A stretch of DNA of 20,290 nucleotides, taken from contig CALFYU010000233.1 in NCBI GenBank assembly GCA_937952455.1, positions 1 to 20,290 on the forward strand, written 5' to 3'. The stretch comes from an uncultured Planctomycetaceae bacterium. GTDB taxonomy: Bacteria; Planctomycetota; Planctomycetia; Planctomycetales; Planctomycetaceae. A program made the position numbers and the translations under genes. Of this stretch, positions 7,763 to 14,204 are shown one piece after another (the stretch's first letter is position 1; the number at the start of each line of letters is the position of its first letter). The notes below the pieces were generated by a model. The model made no database searches. It saw only the letters and a list, made by a program, of their open reading frames with translations, and was not told the DNA's origin.

Positions 7763-8138
7763 GCCGCAGAGGGCACCGAGGACACAGAGAGTTTGTATCG
7801 CTGCCATGTGGTGGTCGGTCTATCGAAAATGTAATGCATCAGTCTTGGGTGGCCCAGCGAGAACTGGCTGGGTCGCGAAGCGACAAGAAGCCGCGCCATG
7901 TGCCTGACGGCACCCAACCGCTACGCGGTCGGGCCACCCCTGAAAAGGTATGCTTTCAATTGCACATTTAGCGATAGTCAATGCAGTAGGGTGAGTCGCG
8001 ACGCACCTTTCGAGGTAGTACGAACGGATGAGGGTGAAGAAGTACGTAATCAAATCACTCAGACGCAATCACCACGTCCATCAACCGCCTTGCTCCTATC
8101 GCCCCCTTTTTCCCTCCGTGTCCTCGGTGCTCAGTGGC
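7763..8138. repeat. 376-bp element with imperfect terminal inverted repeats, enclosing repeat copy B
   Basis: The left end (7763-7790) and the inverse of the right end (8112-8138) share GCC, a purine-rich stretch and the exact 13-mer GCACCGAGGACAC (7773-7785; inverse at 8118-8130), followed by RGAG. No ORF with family features lies between them. The left end starts 8 nt after the tdh stop. The hairpin array copy B (7847-7939) is nested inside. The 612-base gap 7755-8366 therefore holds this element, copy B and a weak promoter candidate; I see nothing else in 8139-8253. Confidence 0.55.
7847..7939. repeat. Hairpin-array repeat, copy B
   Basis: A 93-bp element bounded by GGGTGGCCC (7847-7855) and GGGCCACCC (7931-7939). 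Inside are CCCAGC/GCTGGG (7853-7858 with 7867-7872), GTCGC-GAA-GCGAC (7872-7884), the string AAGAAGCCGC also found in copy A, GTGCC-TGAC-GGCAC (7900-7913) and ACCGC-TAC-GCGGT (7917-7929). The order (outer arm, GNA-loop hairpin, AAGCCGC, GTGCC hairpin, TNC-loop hairpin, outer arm) is the same as in copy A, although the hairpin sequences differ. Confidence 0.85.
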
Positions 8139-8253
8139 TAACTTCTGCGCGCGAACATTGAGGTTCGCTCATTACGACTGTGTGCAACCGAATCAGTAGT
8201 TGGGAGCAACACCCGAACACATTAACGCCAATTTATGCGTCCAGCAAATCGGA

Positions 8254-8281
8254 TTGACGCGTCCCGCGGTTTGTCGAGAAT
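8254..8281 (+). promoter_or_regulatory. Candidate sigma70-type promoter for the phosphoesterase gene
   Basis: TTGACG (8254-8259, 5 of 6 consensus positions) and GAGAAT (8276-8281, 4 of 6) are separated by 16 nt. They lie about 80 nt before the ATG at 8367. Consensus matching only; planctomycete promoters are poorly defined. Confidence 0.35.
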
Positions 8282-8366
8282 GGGGCTTCGCGGTCGGTGA
8301 TCACGTCCGGTGACTCCGGTTGTCCGCTCAACAACCAGGCGAGACACTTTCAAAGAAAGTTGGGGC

Positions 8367-8846
8367 ATGTTGATTGGCATCATTTCCGATTCGCACGATC
8401 ACCTGACACGATTGGAAGAGGGCGTTGACCGCCTGCGAAAAGAAGGCGCACAACTGTTGATTCATCCCGGCGACATCATCGCTCCCTTTGCCGCCAAGAT
8501 TCTGGCGACCTGGCAGGGTCCGCTGCATGTGGTGTACGGCAACAACGACGGCGAGCGGCGGGGGCTCAAAGCGATCTTGCCGCAGATCGTCGACGGTCCG
8601 CTGCTGATCGAATGCGGCGGCAAGCGGATCAGCCTCGATCACTATCCGCCGGACGATGAGCACCAGCCGATCGACGACGTCGACGTGATCCTGTTCGGGC
8701 ATACGCACGAGGTCGTCAACGAGCGCCGCAACGGCACGCTGTATCTCAATCCGGGAGAAAACTGCGGCTGGGTCCGCGGAGAATCGACCGTGGCAACGCT
8801 CGACACCGACACGCTCAAGGCGGAGATTATCCGCTTGGACGTTTGA
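8367..8846 (+). CDS. YfcE/MJ0936-type metallophosphoesterase
   Basis: The 159-residue protein carries the binuclear-metal phosphoesterase motifs in order: D8-x-H10 (SDSHDH), G35-D36 (HPGDI), GNND at 58-61, and G111-H-T-H114. These residues coordinate two divalent metals. The family (PF12850) comprises small cytoplasmic phosphodiesterases whose physiological substrates are unknown. Length fits MJ0936 (166) and YfcE (184). The frame opens earlier at a GTG (8310), but the first 19 residues have no family similarity, and MLIGIISDSH at 8367 is the natural start. There is no strong Shine-Dalgarno, only GGGG just upstream. It stands alone between non-coding stretches. Confidence 0.9.
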   Translation: MLIGIISDSHDHLTRLEEGVDRLRKEGAQLLIHPGDIIAPFAAKILATWQGPLHVVYGNNDGERRGLKAILPQIVDGPLLIECGGKRISLDHYPPDDEHQPIDDVDVILFGHTHEVVNERRNGTLYLNPGENCGWVRGESTVATLDTDTLKAEIIRLDV

Positions 8847-8879
8847 CGCCGCGTTGAAACGATTGATGCAATCGCGTGC

Positions 8880-8902
8880 CACTGGCGGCTTGTCCGCCAG
8901 TG
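8880..8902. repeat. Perfect 9-bp palindromic hairpin downstream of the phosphoesterase gene
   Basis: CACTGGCGG (8880-8888) and CCGCCAGTG (8894-8902) are separated by CTTGT. There is no T-run, so it is a poor intrinsic terminator. Its position 34 nt after a stop codon could still mark the 3' end of the transcript. From memory, similar palindromes recur in planctomycete genomes; this was not checked. Confidence 0.6.
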
Positions 8903-9043
8903 CCGATCACTAGTCGGGCAACCTAGCACGGGCACCCAGCGAAAAAATATCTCGTCAGCGTGTTTTCACCGTGAGCGGTGTGTTACAACTCGTCTGATGA
9001 GCACCCCTTTTTTCACCTGCGCAGATTTCCTAGAGACCGACCG

Positions 9044-9532
9044 TTGATCAGCCCTCCCGACCAGCCGCTGGACGATCATAAGATTTATATGGCCCAAGCG
9101 CTGGACGAAGCGCGGGCGGCGTATGAAGAGGGGGAGGTACCGGTCGGAGCAGTGATTGTACACGGAGGGCGAATCATCGCCCGTGCCCACAATCAGCGCG
9201 AGGCGCTAAACGATCCGACCGCGCATGCCGAAATGATCGCCATCACCCAAGCGGCCGAGGCGCTGGAATCTTGGCGGCTGCTCGATTGCGTGTTGTACGT
9301 CACGCTCGAACCCTGCCCGATGTGTGCCGGCGCAATCGTGCAGGCCCGGATTCCCGCCGTCGTCTACGGAGCCTCCGACGCAAAGGCGGGTGCTTGCCAG
9401 TCGCTGTATACGATCACGACCGATCCGCGGTTGAATCACCAATCGACGATCGTGGGCGGAATCATGCTCGAAGAATGCCGCGAAATCCTGCGTCAGTTCT
9501 TTGCCGAGCAGCGTTCGCTGGGCAAAAAATAG
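9044..9532 (+). CDS. tadA: tRNA(adenine-34) deaminase TadA
   Basis: From TTG 9044 the product is 162 residues, near the E. coli TadA length (167). TadA deaminates A34 of tRNA-Arg(ACG) to inosine. The zinc-binding cytidine-deaminase signature is complete: H61-A-E63 (catalytic glutamate 63) and P90-C91-P-M-C94. EVPVGAVIV, AHNQRE, NDPTAHAEM, LYVTLEPCPMCAGAI and GA-SDAKAGA are the family blocks in order. The frame extends upstream to a GTG at 8978, but those residues lack similarity. KIYMAQALDEA aligns with the beginning of TadA, which supports 9044. A start at ATG 9089 would cut into the first helix. No clear ribosome binding site is seen. Confidence 0.93.
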   Translation: MISPPDQPLDDHKIYMAQALDEARAAYEEGEVPVGAVIVHGGRIIARAHNQREALNDPTAHAEMIAITQAAEALESWRLLDCVLYVTLEPCPMCAGAIVQARIPAVVYGASDAKAGACQSLYTITTDPRLNHQSTIVGGIMLEECREILRQFFAEQRSLGKK

Positions 9533-9606
9533 AGTCTTCGACTCCGACGCTCCCTGCCAATTCGAGGATTCTGCCGCGGGAGTCTATGATTCGAAATGCC
9601 GGGCGT

Positions 9607-9612
9607 TATAAT
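9607..9612 (+). promoter_or_regulatory. Candidate -10 element upstream of the His-rich lipoprotein gene
   Basis: A perfect TATAAT stands in otherwise GC-rich non-coding DNA between tadA and the lipoprotein gene, 79 nt before the ATG at 9691. No convincing -35 box lies at the right distance. Confidence 0.3.
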
Positions 9613-9690
9613 TTCGGGCGCCGGCGCTGTTCTGCACCGGCCCACCAATCCAGCGTGCCTAACCATCTAAAAGAAAATGGAGTGAATTTG

Positions 9691-10287
9691 ATGAAAATCC
9701 AACACCTGTTTGTTCTCTGCACGGCTGTCGCCGTCGGGGCATTCACATTGGCCGGCTGCAACGGGGACGCGGAAGTCGAACACCCCGAGGTACCCACCAA
9801 TACCCAAGGGCAACACGTGCACGATCACGGACATCACGGTCCACATGACGGACACATCATCGAATTGGGCGATGAGCGGTACCACGCCGAGCTGGTCCAC
9901 GACGACGACGCTCACAAAGTCACCGTCTATATTCTGGACGGCAGCGCCGCAAAGGCCGCTCCCATCGCGGCAGAAGAGTTGACGATCAACCTCGTCGCCG
10001 ACGGCACGCCGAAGCAGTTCAAGCTCGCCGCTGCTCCGATGGAGGGAGAAGCCGACGGCGTCTCCTCGCGGTTTGAATTGGTCAGCGAAGAATTGCTGCA
10101 CGAGATGGAGGAAGCGGGGGCCAAGCCGCGGCTGACGTTTATGGTCGAGGATCAACAATTTAACGGCGATATCGAACTCGGCGACCACGGTCATGATCAC
10201 CATGATCATGGAGACGGTGAAGATCATGACCACGGTGAGGATCACGATCACGACGAGGACAAACCGGCTCCCGAGCCGGAGAATTAA
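9691..10287 (+). CDS. Histidine-rich lipoprotein, putative metal binding
   Basis: The 198-residue product begins with a lipoprotein signal peptide: MKIQH, a hydrophobic core, and the lipobox L20-A-G-C23, so it should be lipid-anchored outside the cytoplasmic membrane. Two histidine clusters flank a central domain: HVHDHGHHGPHDGH at about 42-55, and a C-terminal tail (about 165-190) made mostly of D-H-G/E repeats, followed by a Pro/Glu end. The central part (YHAELVHDD, KVTVYILDGSA, ELTINLV) looks like a small beta domain. Such His/Asp-rich tracts bind zinc, nickel or copper in other proteins; the metal here is unknown. ATG 9691 has GGAGTG at 9679-9684. The same open frame extends to 9271, but that part overlaps tadA and is not coding. 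A clear terminator follows. Confidence 0.85.
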   Translation: MKIQHLFVLCTAVAVGAFTLAGCNGDAEVEHPEVPTNTQGQHVHDHGHHGPHDGHIIELGDERYHAELVHDDDAHKVTVYILDGSAAKAAPIAAEELTINLVADGTPKQFKLAAAPMEGEADGVSSRFELVSEELLHEMEEAGAKPRLTFMVEDQQFNGDIELGDHGHDHHDHGDGEDHDHGEDHDHDEDKPAPEPEN

Positions 10288-10329
10288 GTTCGCGCCTCTC
10301 GCGAATTGACGTCACCGCATTGACATCTG

Positions 10330-10364
10330 CCGCGCGTTCTTTGACGAGAGCGCGCGGTATTTTT
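10330..10364 (+). terminator. Rho-independent terminator of the lipoprotein gene
   Basis: CCGCGCGTTCT (10330-10340) pairs with AGAGCGCGCGG (10347-10357) through 11 base pairs including one T-G wobble, with a 6-nt loop, followed by TATTTTTA. It lies 43 nt after the lipoprotein stop. The T-run overlaps the stop codon of the convergent MFS gene at 10363-10365. Confidence 0.85.
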
Positions 10365-11559
10365 ACGCCTCGTTTGCTGTTGAGTGAATGTTGGCATTGA
10401 GATGCAGTATGACGGCCATCGTGCCGGATGCGGCGGCGGCAACGGCCAATCCGCCGTAGACCTTGAAATCGCTCCCCGCGAAACCGGCATACGTGGGCCC
10501 CAATGCGCCGATACCGAAGCACGCCATATTGCTGAATCCGTAGCCGATGCTGCGGCGATGAAACGGCACGTACTGCGCGATGAGCGAATTGTAAATCGGT
10601 TGCGTCATGAAGTGCAGCAGCCCCAATAGGCAGGCGGCCGCGAATCGCGCGGGACCAGTGGCCACCGCCATCCACAACAGCGGGCCGATATTGGCAAACA
10701 TAATCAACGCCAGCTGGATCTCCAACCGCCCCGGCTTGGCAAACTTTCCGGCGACCCCCTGCCCCAGCACGCCCATGACGAGCACGGCGGCGGCCAATAG
10801 ATTGCGAAAACCAGCCGGCGACACGCTCGAGGGCCGCAAGTTGGCCGTGTCCAAGTACCGCGGCAGAAAATGCATAAAGCCGGCATAGATGAATCCCGCC
10901 AAGGCCCCGCCGGTGACGAGGATGAGATAGGCACCCCACTGCCCTTCGTCGCGGTCGATGTCGCCGTTGGGCAACGTCCGCACCGGCGGCGGCTGGCGAT
11001 GCTCGGTCAGGCCGAAATAGAGATATGCCGCCAGCGCCACGCCGGGCACGACCAAGAATAAATAGTACTGCTGCCAGGTCACGGCCCCGGTGCTAAAGAC
11101 CAGCGCCGCCAAAAACGGCGCGCCGGCGATGCCGATCGACCCGAAAATTCCGTGCCTCCCCAGCGCGACCCCGCGGGTTTCGGGCGTCGTCTCCCGCGAA
11201 ATAAACGCCAAGCCGGCCGGGTGATAGATGCTGGCAAAACAGCCCATGGCAAACATCAACCCGAATAGCACGTTGAACGACGTACAGGTCCAGACCAACA
11301 GCGACGTGGCGGCGCAGCCCAGCAGATAGATGACCAGCATCGGTTTGGATCCGTAGCGATCCGCCAGCCAGCCGGCGAAGAATGCACCCACGCCAAACGG
11401 CACCCGCCACACGGTGCCCAACATGCCGGTTTCTTCGCGGGACACTTCAAAACCGTCGGCGATCATCAGTTCGACACTCGGGAGCGAAAGCTCAAACACG
11501 TGCACCAGCGCATGCGCCAGCGAGATGAGGATGATCAGGCGAAATGTAGACGCATTCAT
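10363..11559 (-). CDS. Major facilitator superfamily transporter
   Basis: From the ATG at 11559 the product is 398 residues with about 11-12 hydrophobic segments, the size of a typical MFS permease. The loop after the second segment carries GWLADRYGSK at about 63-72, the MFS motif A (G-x3-D-R-x-G-x-[KR]). A second-half cytoplasmic loop has QYVPFHRRSIGYGF. A hydrophilic linker (about 200-220, with PNGDIDRDEG) separates the two six-helix halves. The substrate cannot be told; anion or drug-type permeases are possible. The frame extends to a TTG at 11586, but the ATG is favoured because helix 1 starts directly after it. No strong Shine-Dalgarno is seen for either. It converges with the lipoprotein gene. 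Confidence 0.88.
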   Translation of the reverse strand: MNASTFRLIILISLAHALVHVFELSLPSVELMIADGFEVSREETGMLGTVWRVPFGVGAFFAGWLADRYGSKPMLVIYLLGCAATSLLVWTCTSFNVLFGLMFAMGCFASIYHPAGLAFISRETTPETRGVALGRHGIFGSIGIAGAPFLAALVFSTGAVTWQQYYLFLVVPGVALAAYLYFGLTEHRQPPPVRTLPNGDIDRDEGQWGAYLILVTGGALAGFIYAGFMHFLPRYLDTANLRPSSVSPAGFRNLLAAAVLVMGVLGQGVAGKFAKPGRLEIQLALIMFANIGPLLWMAVATGPARFAAACLLGLLHFMTQPIYNSLIAQYVPFHRRSIGYGFSNMACFGIGALGPTYAGFAGSDFKVYGGLAVAAAASGTMAVILHLNANIHSTANEA

Positions 11560-11597
11560 GGCAAACGGGAACTGCGGGAGACGCAAGAAACGGAAAA

Positions 11598-11630
11598 CCG
11601 GCGGGCCCTATTCATAGGATCGTCCGCCGG
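11598..11630 (-). promoter_or_regulatory. Two-tier stem-loop with T-run in the MFS leader
   Basis: Read on the minus strand, CCGGCGG (11630-11624) pairs with CCGCCGG (11604-11598), and inside it CCTAT pairs with ATAGG around a 2-nt loop (11607-11618). TTTT follows at once. It ends about 38 nt before the MFS start codon. It could be a terminator of an upstream leader, an attenuator, or simply a palindrome. Confidence 0.4.
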
Positions 11631-11650
11631 GAACATCAAGCCCGACCACC

Positions 11651-11710
11651 GTCGTGTCCGAGTAATTAGTCCCGCGTACTGGCGGATAACACGACCGTGC
11701 GCGGGTTTTT
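11651..11710 (+). ncRNA. Orphan structured segment with terminator-like end
   Basis: CCCGCGTAC (11671-11679) pairs with GTGCGCGGG (11697-11705), with one wobble, followed by TTTTT (11706-11710). GTCGTGT (11651-11657) can also pair perfectly with ACACGAC (11689-11695), which lies in the loop of the first stem, so two alternative folds or a pseudoknot are possible. No plus-strand gene lies upstream (the MFS gene is divergent from here). A small RNA is one explanation. The evidence is structural only. Confidence 0.25.
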
Positions 11711-11781
11711 CGCCTCCGAACATCCCTTAACCGCGGGTCGCCCCACCCGTAGAAAATCTCATCAGGCGTGAGTTTAGAAAA

Positions 11782-11963
11782 AATACGCACGCAAAGCCGC
11801 AAAGCTCGCAAAGAGATTTGCCACGTCGAATGGGTTGGCGACGATCTGACGGTAACACGTCGCTATTTTCTACCAAAACAGACTCCCTGCCACTCAGGCG
11901 ACATCTCGGTGTGGACTTATCCCTGTAACTCCTTGGCGGGCTTTGCGGCTTTGCGTGAGTATT
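11782..11963. mobile_element. 182-bp MITE-like element with 28-bp terminal inverted repeats
   Basis: The left end (11782-11809) and the inverse of the right end (11936-11963) match at 26 of 28 positions: AATAC, one variable base, CACGCAAAGCCGCAAAGC, one variable base, CGC. The 126-bp interior has no credible gene. Short length, near-perfect terminal repeats and location in a 602-base non-coding gap between divergent genes fit a miniature inverted-repeat element. No clear target-site duplication was found. The GCAAAG repetition inside the arms is itself a short tandem motif. Confidence 0.65.
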
Positions 11964-12082
11964 ATCTAGTTGCGTGCTGGAATCGTGCACGAGTCTCCCG
12001 ATCCTTTCCGTCCAACGACCGGCCATTTCTTTCTGGTCAACCGTGTTCATGCTGCCGGCCGCTGGCCACTGGTCAGCATAAG

Positions 12083-12111
12083 TTGCGACACCGGTGGGGC
12101 GGCGGCATAAT
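12083..12111 (+). promoter_or_regulatory. Candidate sigma70-type promoter for the aldolase gene
   Basis: TTGCGA (12083-12088, 4 of 6 consensus positions) and CATAAT (12106-12111, 5 of 6) are separated by exactly 17 nt. They lie about 50 nt before the ATG at 12162, giving a short leader. Confidence 0.5.
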
Positions 12112-12161
12112 GAAATTCGTAGCGAGACGGCAACCAACCGCAACCGGGGAGTGCAGCGACG

Positions 12162-12932
12162 ATGGAGACGATGAAAGAGAAACTCAAGCGCGGCGAGATG
12201 GTCATGGTCTGTGGGATGGGGCGGGTCTGTCATCACAATATCGTGCAGATGCTCGGCGTACACGGCGGCTTCGACGCGGTCTGGTTGGATCAGGAACATG
12301 CAGGGCTGTCGTTTGAAACGCTGGAGATTGCAGCCATGGCCGCTCGGGCGCACGGCATGGACAGCTTCGTGCGGCTGGCCCCGACCGACTACGCGACCGT
12401 GACCCGCTGCTACGAAGCAGGGGCGGGGGGCATCATGGCGGCGCAAATCGAATCGGCGGCACAGGCGGAGGAAATCGTGCAGTGGGCCAAATTCCATCCC
12501 CGCGGCCACCGGGGTCTCAACGGCAGCGGTTTCGACGGGCATTACGGGAATTCGCCGGCGGCCGAGTTTTGCGAGCGGGCCAATCGCGATCTGTTCGTCG
12601 CCATTCAAATCGAAACGACCGGCGCGCTGGAGCAATGCGACGAGATCGCCGCCATTGATGAAGTCGATTTGCTGTTTGTCGGCCCGGCCGATTTGAGCCA
12701 GAACCTGGGCATTACCGGCCAGTTCGACAACCCGAAATTGCACGAAGCCATTGAACGGGTCGCCGCCGCGTGCAAGAACCACGGCAAAAACTGGGGCATC
12801 GTCCCCGCCTCCCCCGCAATGGCCGACCGCTGCGTCGAACTGGGCTGCAAAATGCTCGTCCCGGTGGCGGACGTAAAAATCCTCAACGCCGGGATTCGAG
12901 CGAGCAAGGAGGCGTACGCGAAGTATTTTTAG
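12162..12932 (+). CDS. HpcH/HpaI family class II aldolase
   Basis: The 256-residue protein matches the HpcH/HpaI aldolase family, which cleaves 2-keto-3-deoxy acids to pyruvate (or a related keto acid) plus an aldehyde. Members act on 4-hydroxy-2-oxoheptanedioate, 2-keto-3-deoxyrhamnonate or 5-keto-4-deoxyglucarate. The expected active-site residues are present: the catalytic-base region WLDQEHAGLS with H46, R71 in FVRLAP, and metal ligands E151 (AIQIET) and D177 (VGPADLS). GAGGIMAAQIES and PRGHRGLN are further family blocks. The exact substrate cannot be decided from sequence. ATG 12162 follows GGGGAG at 12146-12151. The gene stands alone, with no pathway genes beside it. The long minus-strand ORF opposite it is a shadow. 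Confidence 0.92.
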   Translation: METMKEKLKRGEMVMVCGMGRVCHHNIVQMLGVHGGFDAVWLDQEHAGLSFETLEIAAMAARAHGMDSFVRLAPTDYATVTRCYEAGAGGIMAAQIESAAQAEEIVQWAKFHPRGHRGLNGSGFDGHYGNSPAAEFCERANRDLFVAIQIETTGALEQCDEIAAIDEVDLLFVGPADLSQNLGITGQFDNPKLHEAIERVAAACKNHGKNWGIVPASPAMADRCVELGCKMLVPVADVKILNAGIRASKEAYAKYF

Positions 12933-12938
12933 GGGCGC

Positions 12939-13067
12939 TTGCCGCAGGCAATCCGGCGGTGGACCAACTTACATGTTACATGCCGAGCCAAGCGGCGCAT
13001 GCGTATTTACGCCGAAGGCGTATGACAACATAGCCTGGGGTCGCGAACAACGTGAGCGCAACCCAGG
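12939..13067. repeat. Hairpin cluster C (related to copies A and B in style)
   Basis: It lies between the convergent aldolase and the gene at 13113. It contains TTGCC-GCA-GGCAA (12939-12951), GCCG/CGGC (12982-12985 with 12992-12995), TACGCC-GAA-GGCGTA (13008-13022) and CCTGGG/CCCAGG (13034-13039 with 13062-13067). Two of the loops are GNA triloops, as in copies A and B, but the outer GGGTGGC arms are missing. It may also serve as a bidirectional 3' end. Confidence 0.55.
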
Positions 13068-13112
13068 TTGGCGATAAAGAGTGTGAAACCAACGCTGAAA
13101 GGGTTGTTCACG

Positions 13113-13961
13113 CTATTCAAATTCGCTGACCAACTCCGCATTCAATACGCTGTCATACGGTAGGCCGGCAAGCGAGTCATGCGGCACGAGCGGCAGTGAC
13201 TCCACGAAGTTTACCAACGACCACGGTGGGCTGTCATAGTCCAAGCTATAACATCCGCGTTTCTCGTCGTATGGAAACTCGGTAATTGTAGGCTCGATGT
13301 CGCTCCATTCTACGAGAGTGTATTCGTCGGAATCTTCGGCATCGGGGTCAGCCGTCGAGTCTTTGCGTATCACCAAGACGCTATCAGCTTTCGGCATGTA
13401 AATCGGGCATGCGTGTGGCCAAACGATCAGCGTTTGTACCTTATTGTTCCCGTTCATGAACATGATAATCGGAACGAAGCGATCGTCCCCTGCCTCGTCC
13501 TGCGAACGGGAGCGGTTGAAATTCCATTTCCAAATGTGCTGCAGTTCTTTTGTCGGATAGACATGCGTCTCAGGCTGGTGTTCTGAAGATAAGACCGCCT
13601 TGTAGCCGAACCGATTCCCCGCATTCCAGCTATCGAGAAAACCCTCGATCGAAAAGGGGCCATCCTCCATCCCCTCAGCCTGCGGATCATAGATCGATAG
13701 ATCAAATGTCCGTATAAACTCCGCGACTTCCGGTGCGGCCTCAAGTCCAAAGAAATGCGGACGGAAATAGTTGAGGTTAAAAGCGATCGAACCGGGATTG
13801 TCTGCATCGCGTTCGAAATAGAAATAGACGCCGGTGTCGCTGTTCTCGTAGAGAGCCTGACTTCCCTCGATCGAGTAGTGGTCTCTCTCAGAGAAGTATT
13901 TCTCGAACTGTTTCTCGGTAAGCGGCGAGCGTTCCGAACTGAGATAGAGATCAAAGCTCAT
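13113..13961 (-). CDS. Conserved hypothetical protein beginning MSFDLYL
   Basis: The product has 282 residues from ATG 13961. I do not recognise a named domain. From memory it resembles scattered hypothetical proteins of Myxobacteria and Planctomycetes that begin MSFDL and share YENEDTGVYF-, NYFRPHFFGLEA- and GNRFGYKA-like blocks, all present here (YENSDTGVYFYF, NYFRPHFFGLEA, GNRFGYKAVL). There is no signal peptide and no membrane segment; it is acidic and probably cytoplasmic. The frame opens 10 codons earlier at 13991, but 13961 has GGAG seven nt upstream and matches the expected N-terminus. It looks somewhat less GC-rich than neighbours. Sporadic distribution would fit an accessory gene, such as an immunity-type protein, but nothing in the window shows this. 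Confidence 0.75.
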   Translation of the reverse strand: MSFDLYLSSERSPLTEKQFEKYFSERDHYSIEGSQALYENSDTGVYFYFERDADNPGSIAFNLNYFRPHFFGLEAAPEVAEFIRTFDLSIYDPQAEGMEDGPFSIEGFLDSWNAGNRFGYKAVLSSEHQPETHVYPTKELQHIWKWNFNRSRSQDEAGDDRFVPIIMFMNGNNKVQTLIVWPHACPIYMPKADSVLVIRKDSTADPDAEDSDEYTLVEWSDIEPTITEFPYDEKRGCYSLDYDSPPWSLVNFVESLPLVPHDSLAGLPYDSVLNAELVSEFE

Positions 13962-14141
13962 TTGTGACTCCGGCGGCTTGGGGGTCGACATTTCTTTGGA
14001 TCGTTCGCAGAACGAACGACTTTTGTGGTCATTGGATCACTTCCACGCCCGCGAGGCAAGAAAAATCCGGACTCGTGCGCGGCTTGTCGGATTGTCTATT
14101 GCTAATGCTGCAGACTTGAGGCTCGCCACTCGGTCGTGCGG

Positions 14142-14181
14142 CTCTCACCCCCGGCCCCTCTCCCAGGGGGAGAGGGGAGAG
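14142..14181. repeat. Purine/pyrimidine hairpin of the CCCCTCTCCC/GGGAGAGGGG type
   Basis: CCCCTCTCCC (14155-14164) and GGGAGAGGGG (14168-14177) form a perfect 10-bp stem with a 3-nt loop; CTCTC/GAGAG at 14142-14146 and 14177-14181 can extend it after a bulge. It lies just downstream of the minus-strand ATPase gene (stop at 14205) and could act as its terminator, though without a T-run. From memory, similar palindromes recur in many GC-rich bacterial genomes. Confidence 0.65.
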
Positions 14182-14204
14182 TGTTAGCGTTGGCGAAATG
14201 CCGT

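Noticed and set aside
7755..8366. tRNA, riboswitch or CRISPR array in the long non-coding stretch
   Set aside because: No cloverleaf with anticodon and T-loop signature, no regularly spaced direct repeats, and no known riboswitch core; the structure is explained by inverted repeats.
9271..9690. Upstream extension of the lipoprotein frame
   Set aside because: Overlaps tadA in another frame; the lipoprotein signal peptide and Shine-Dalgarno place the start at 9691.
11727..12782. 351-codon minus-strand ORF opposite the aldolase and crossing the MITE-like element
   Set aside because: The aldolase on the other strand has all its active-site residues; the antisense frame has none and runs through a repeat.
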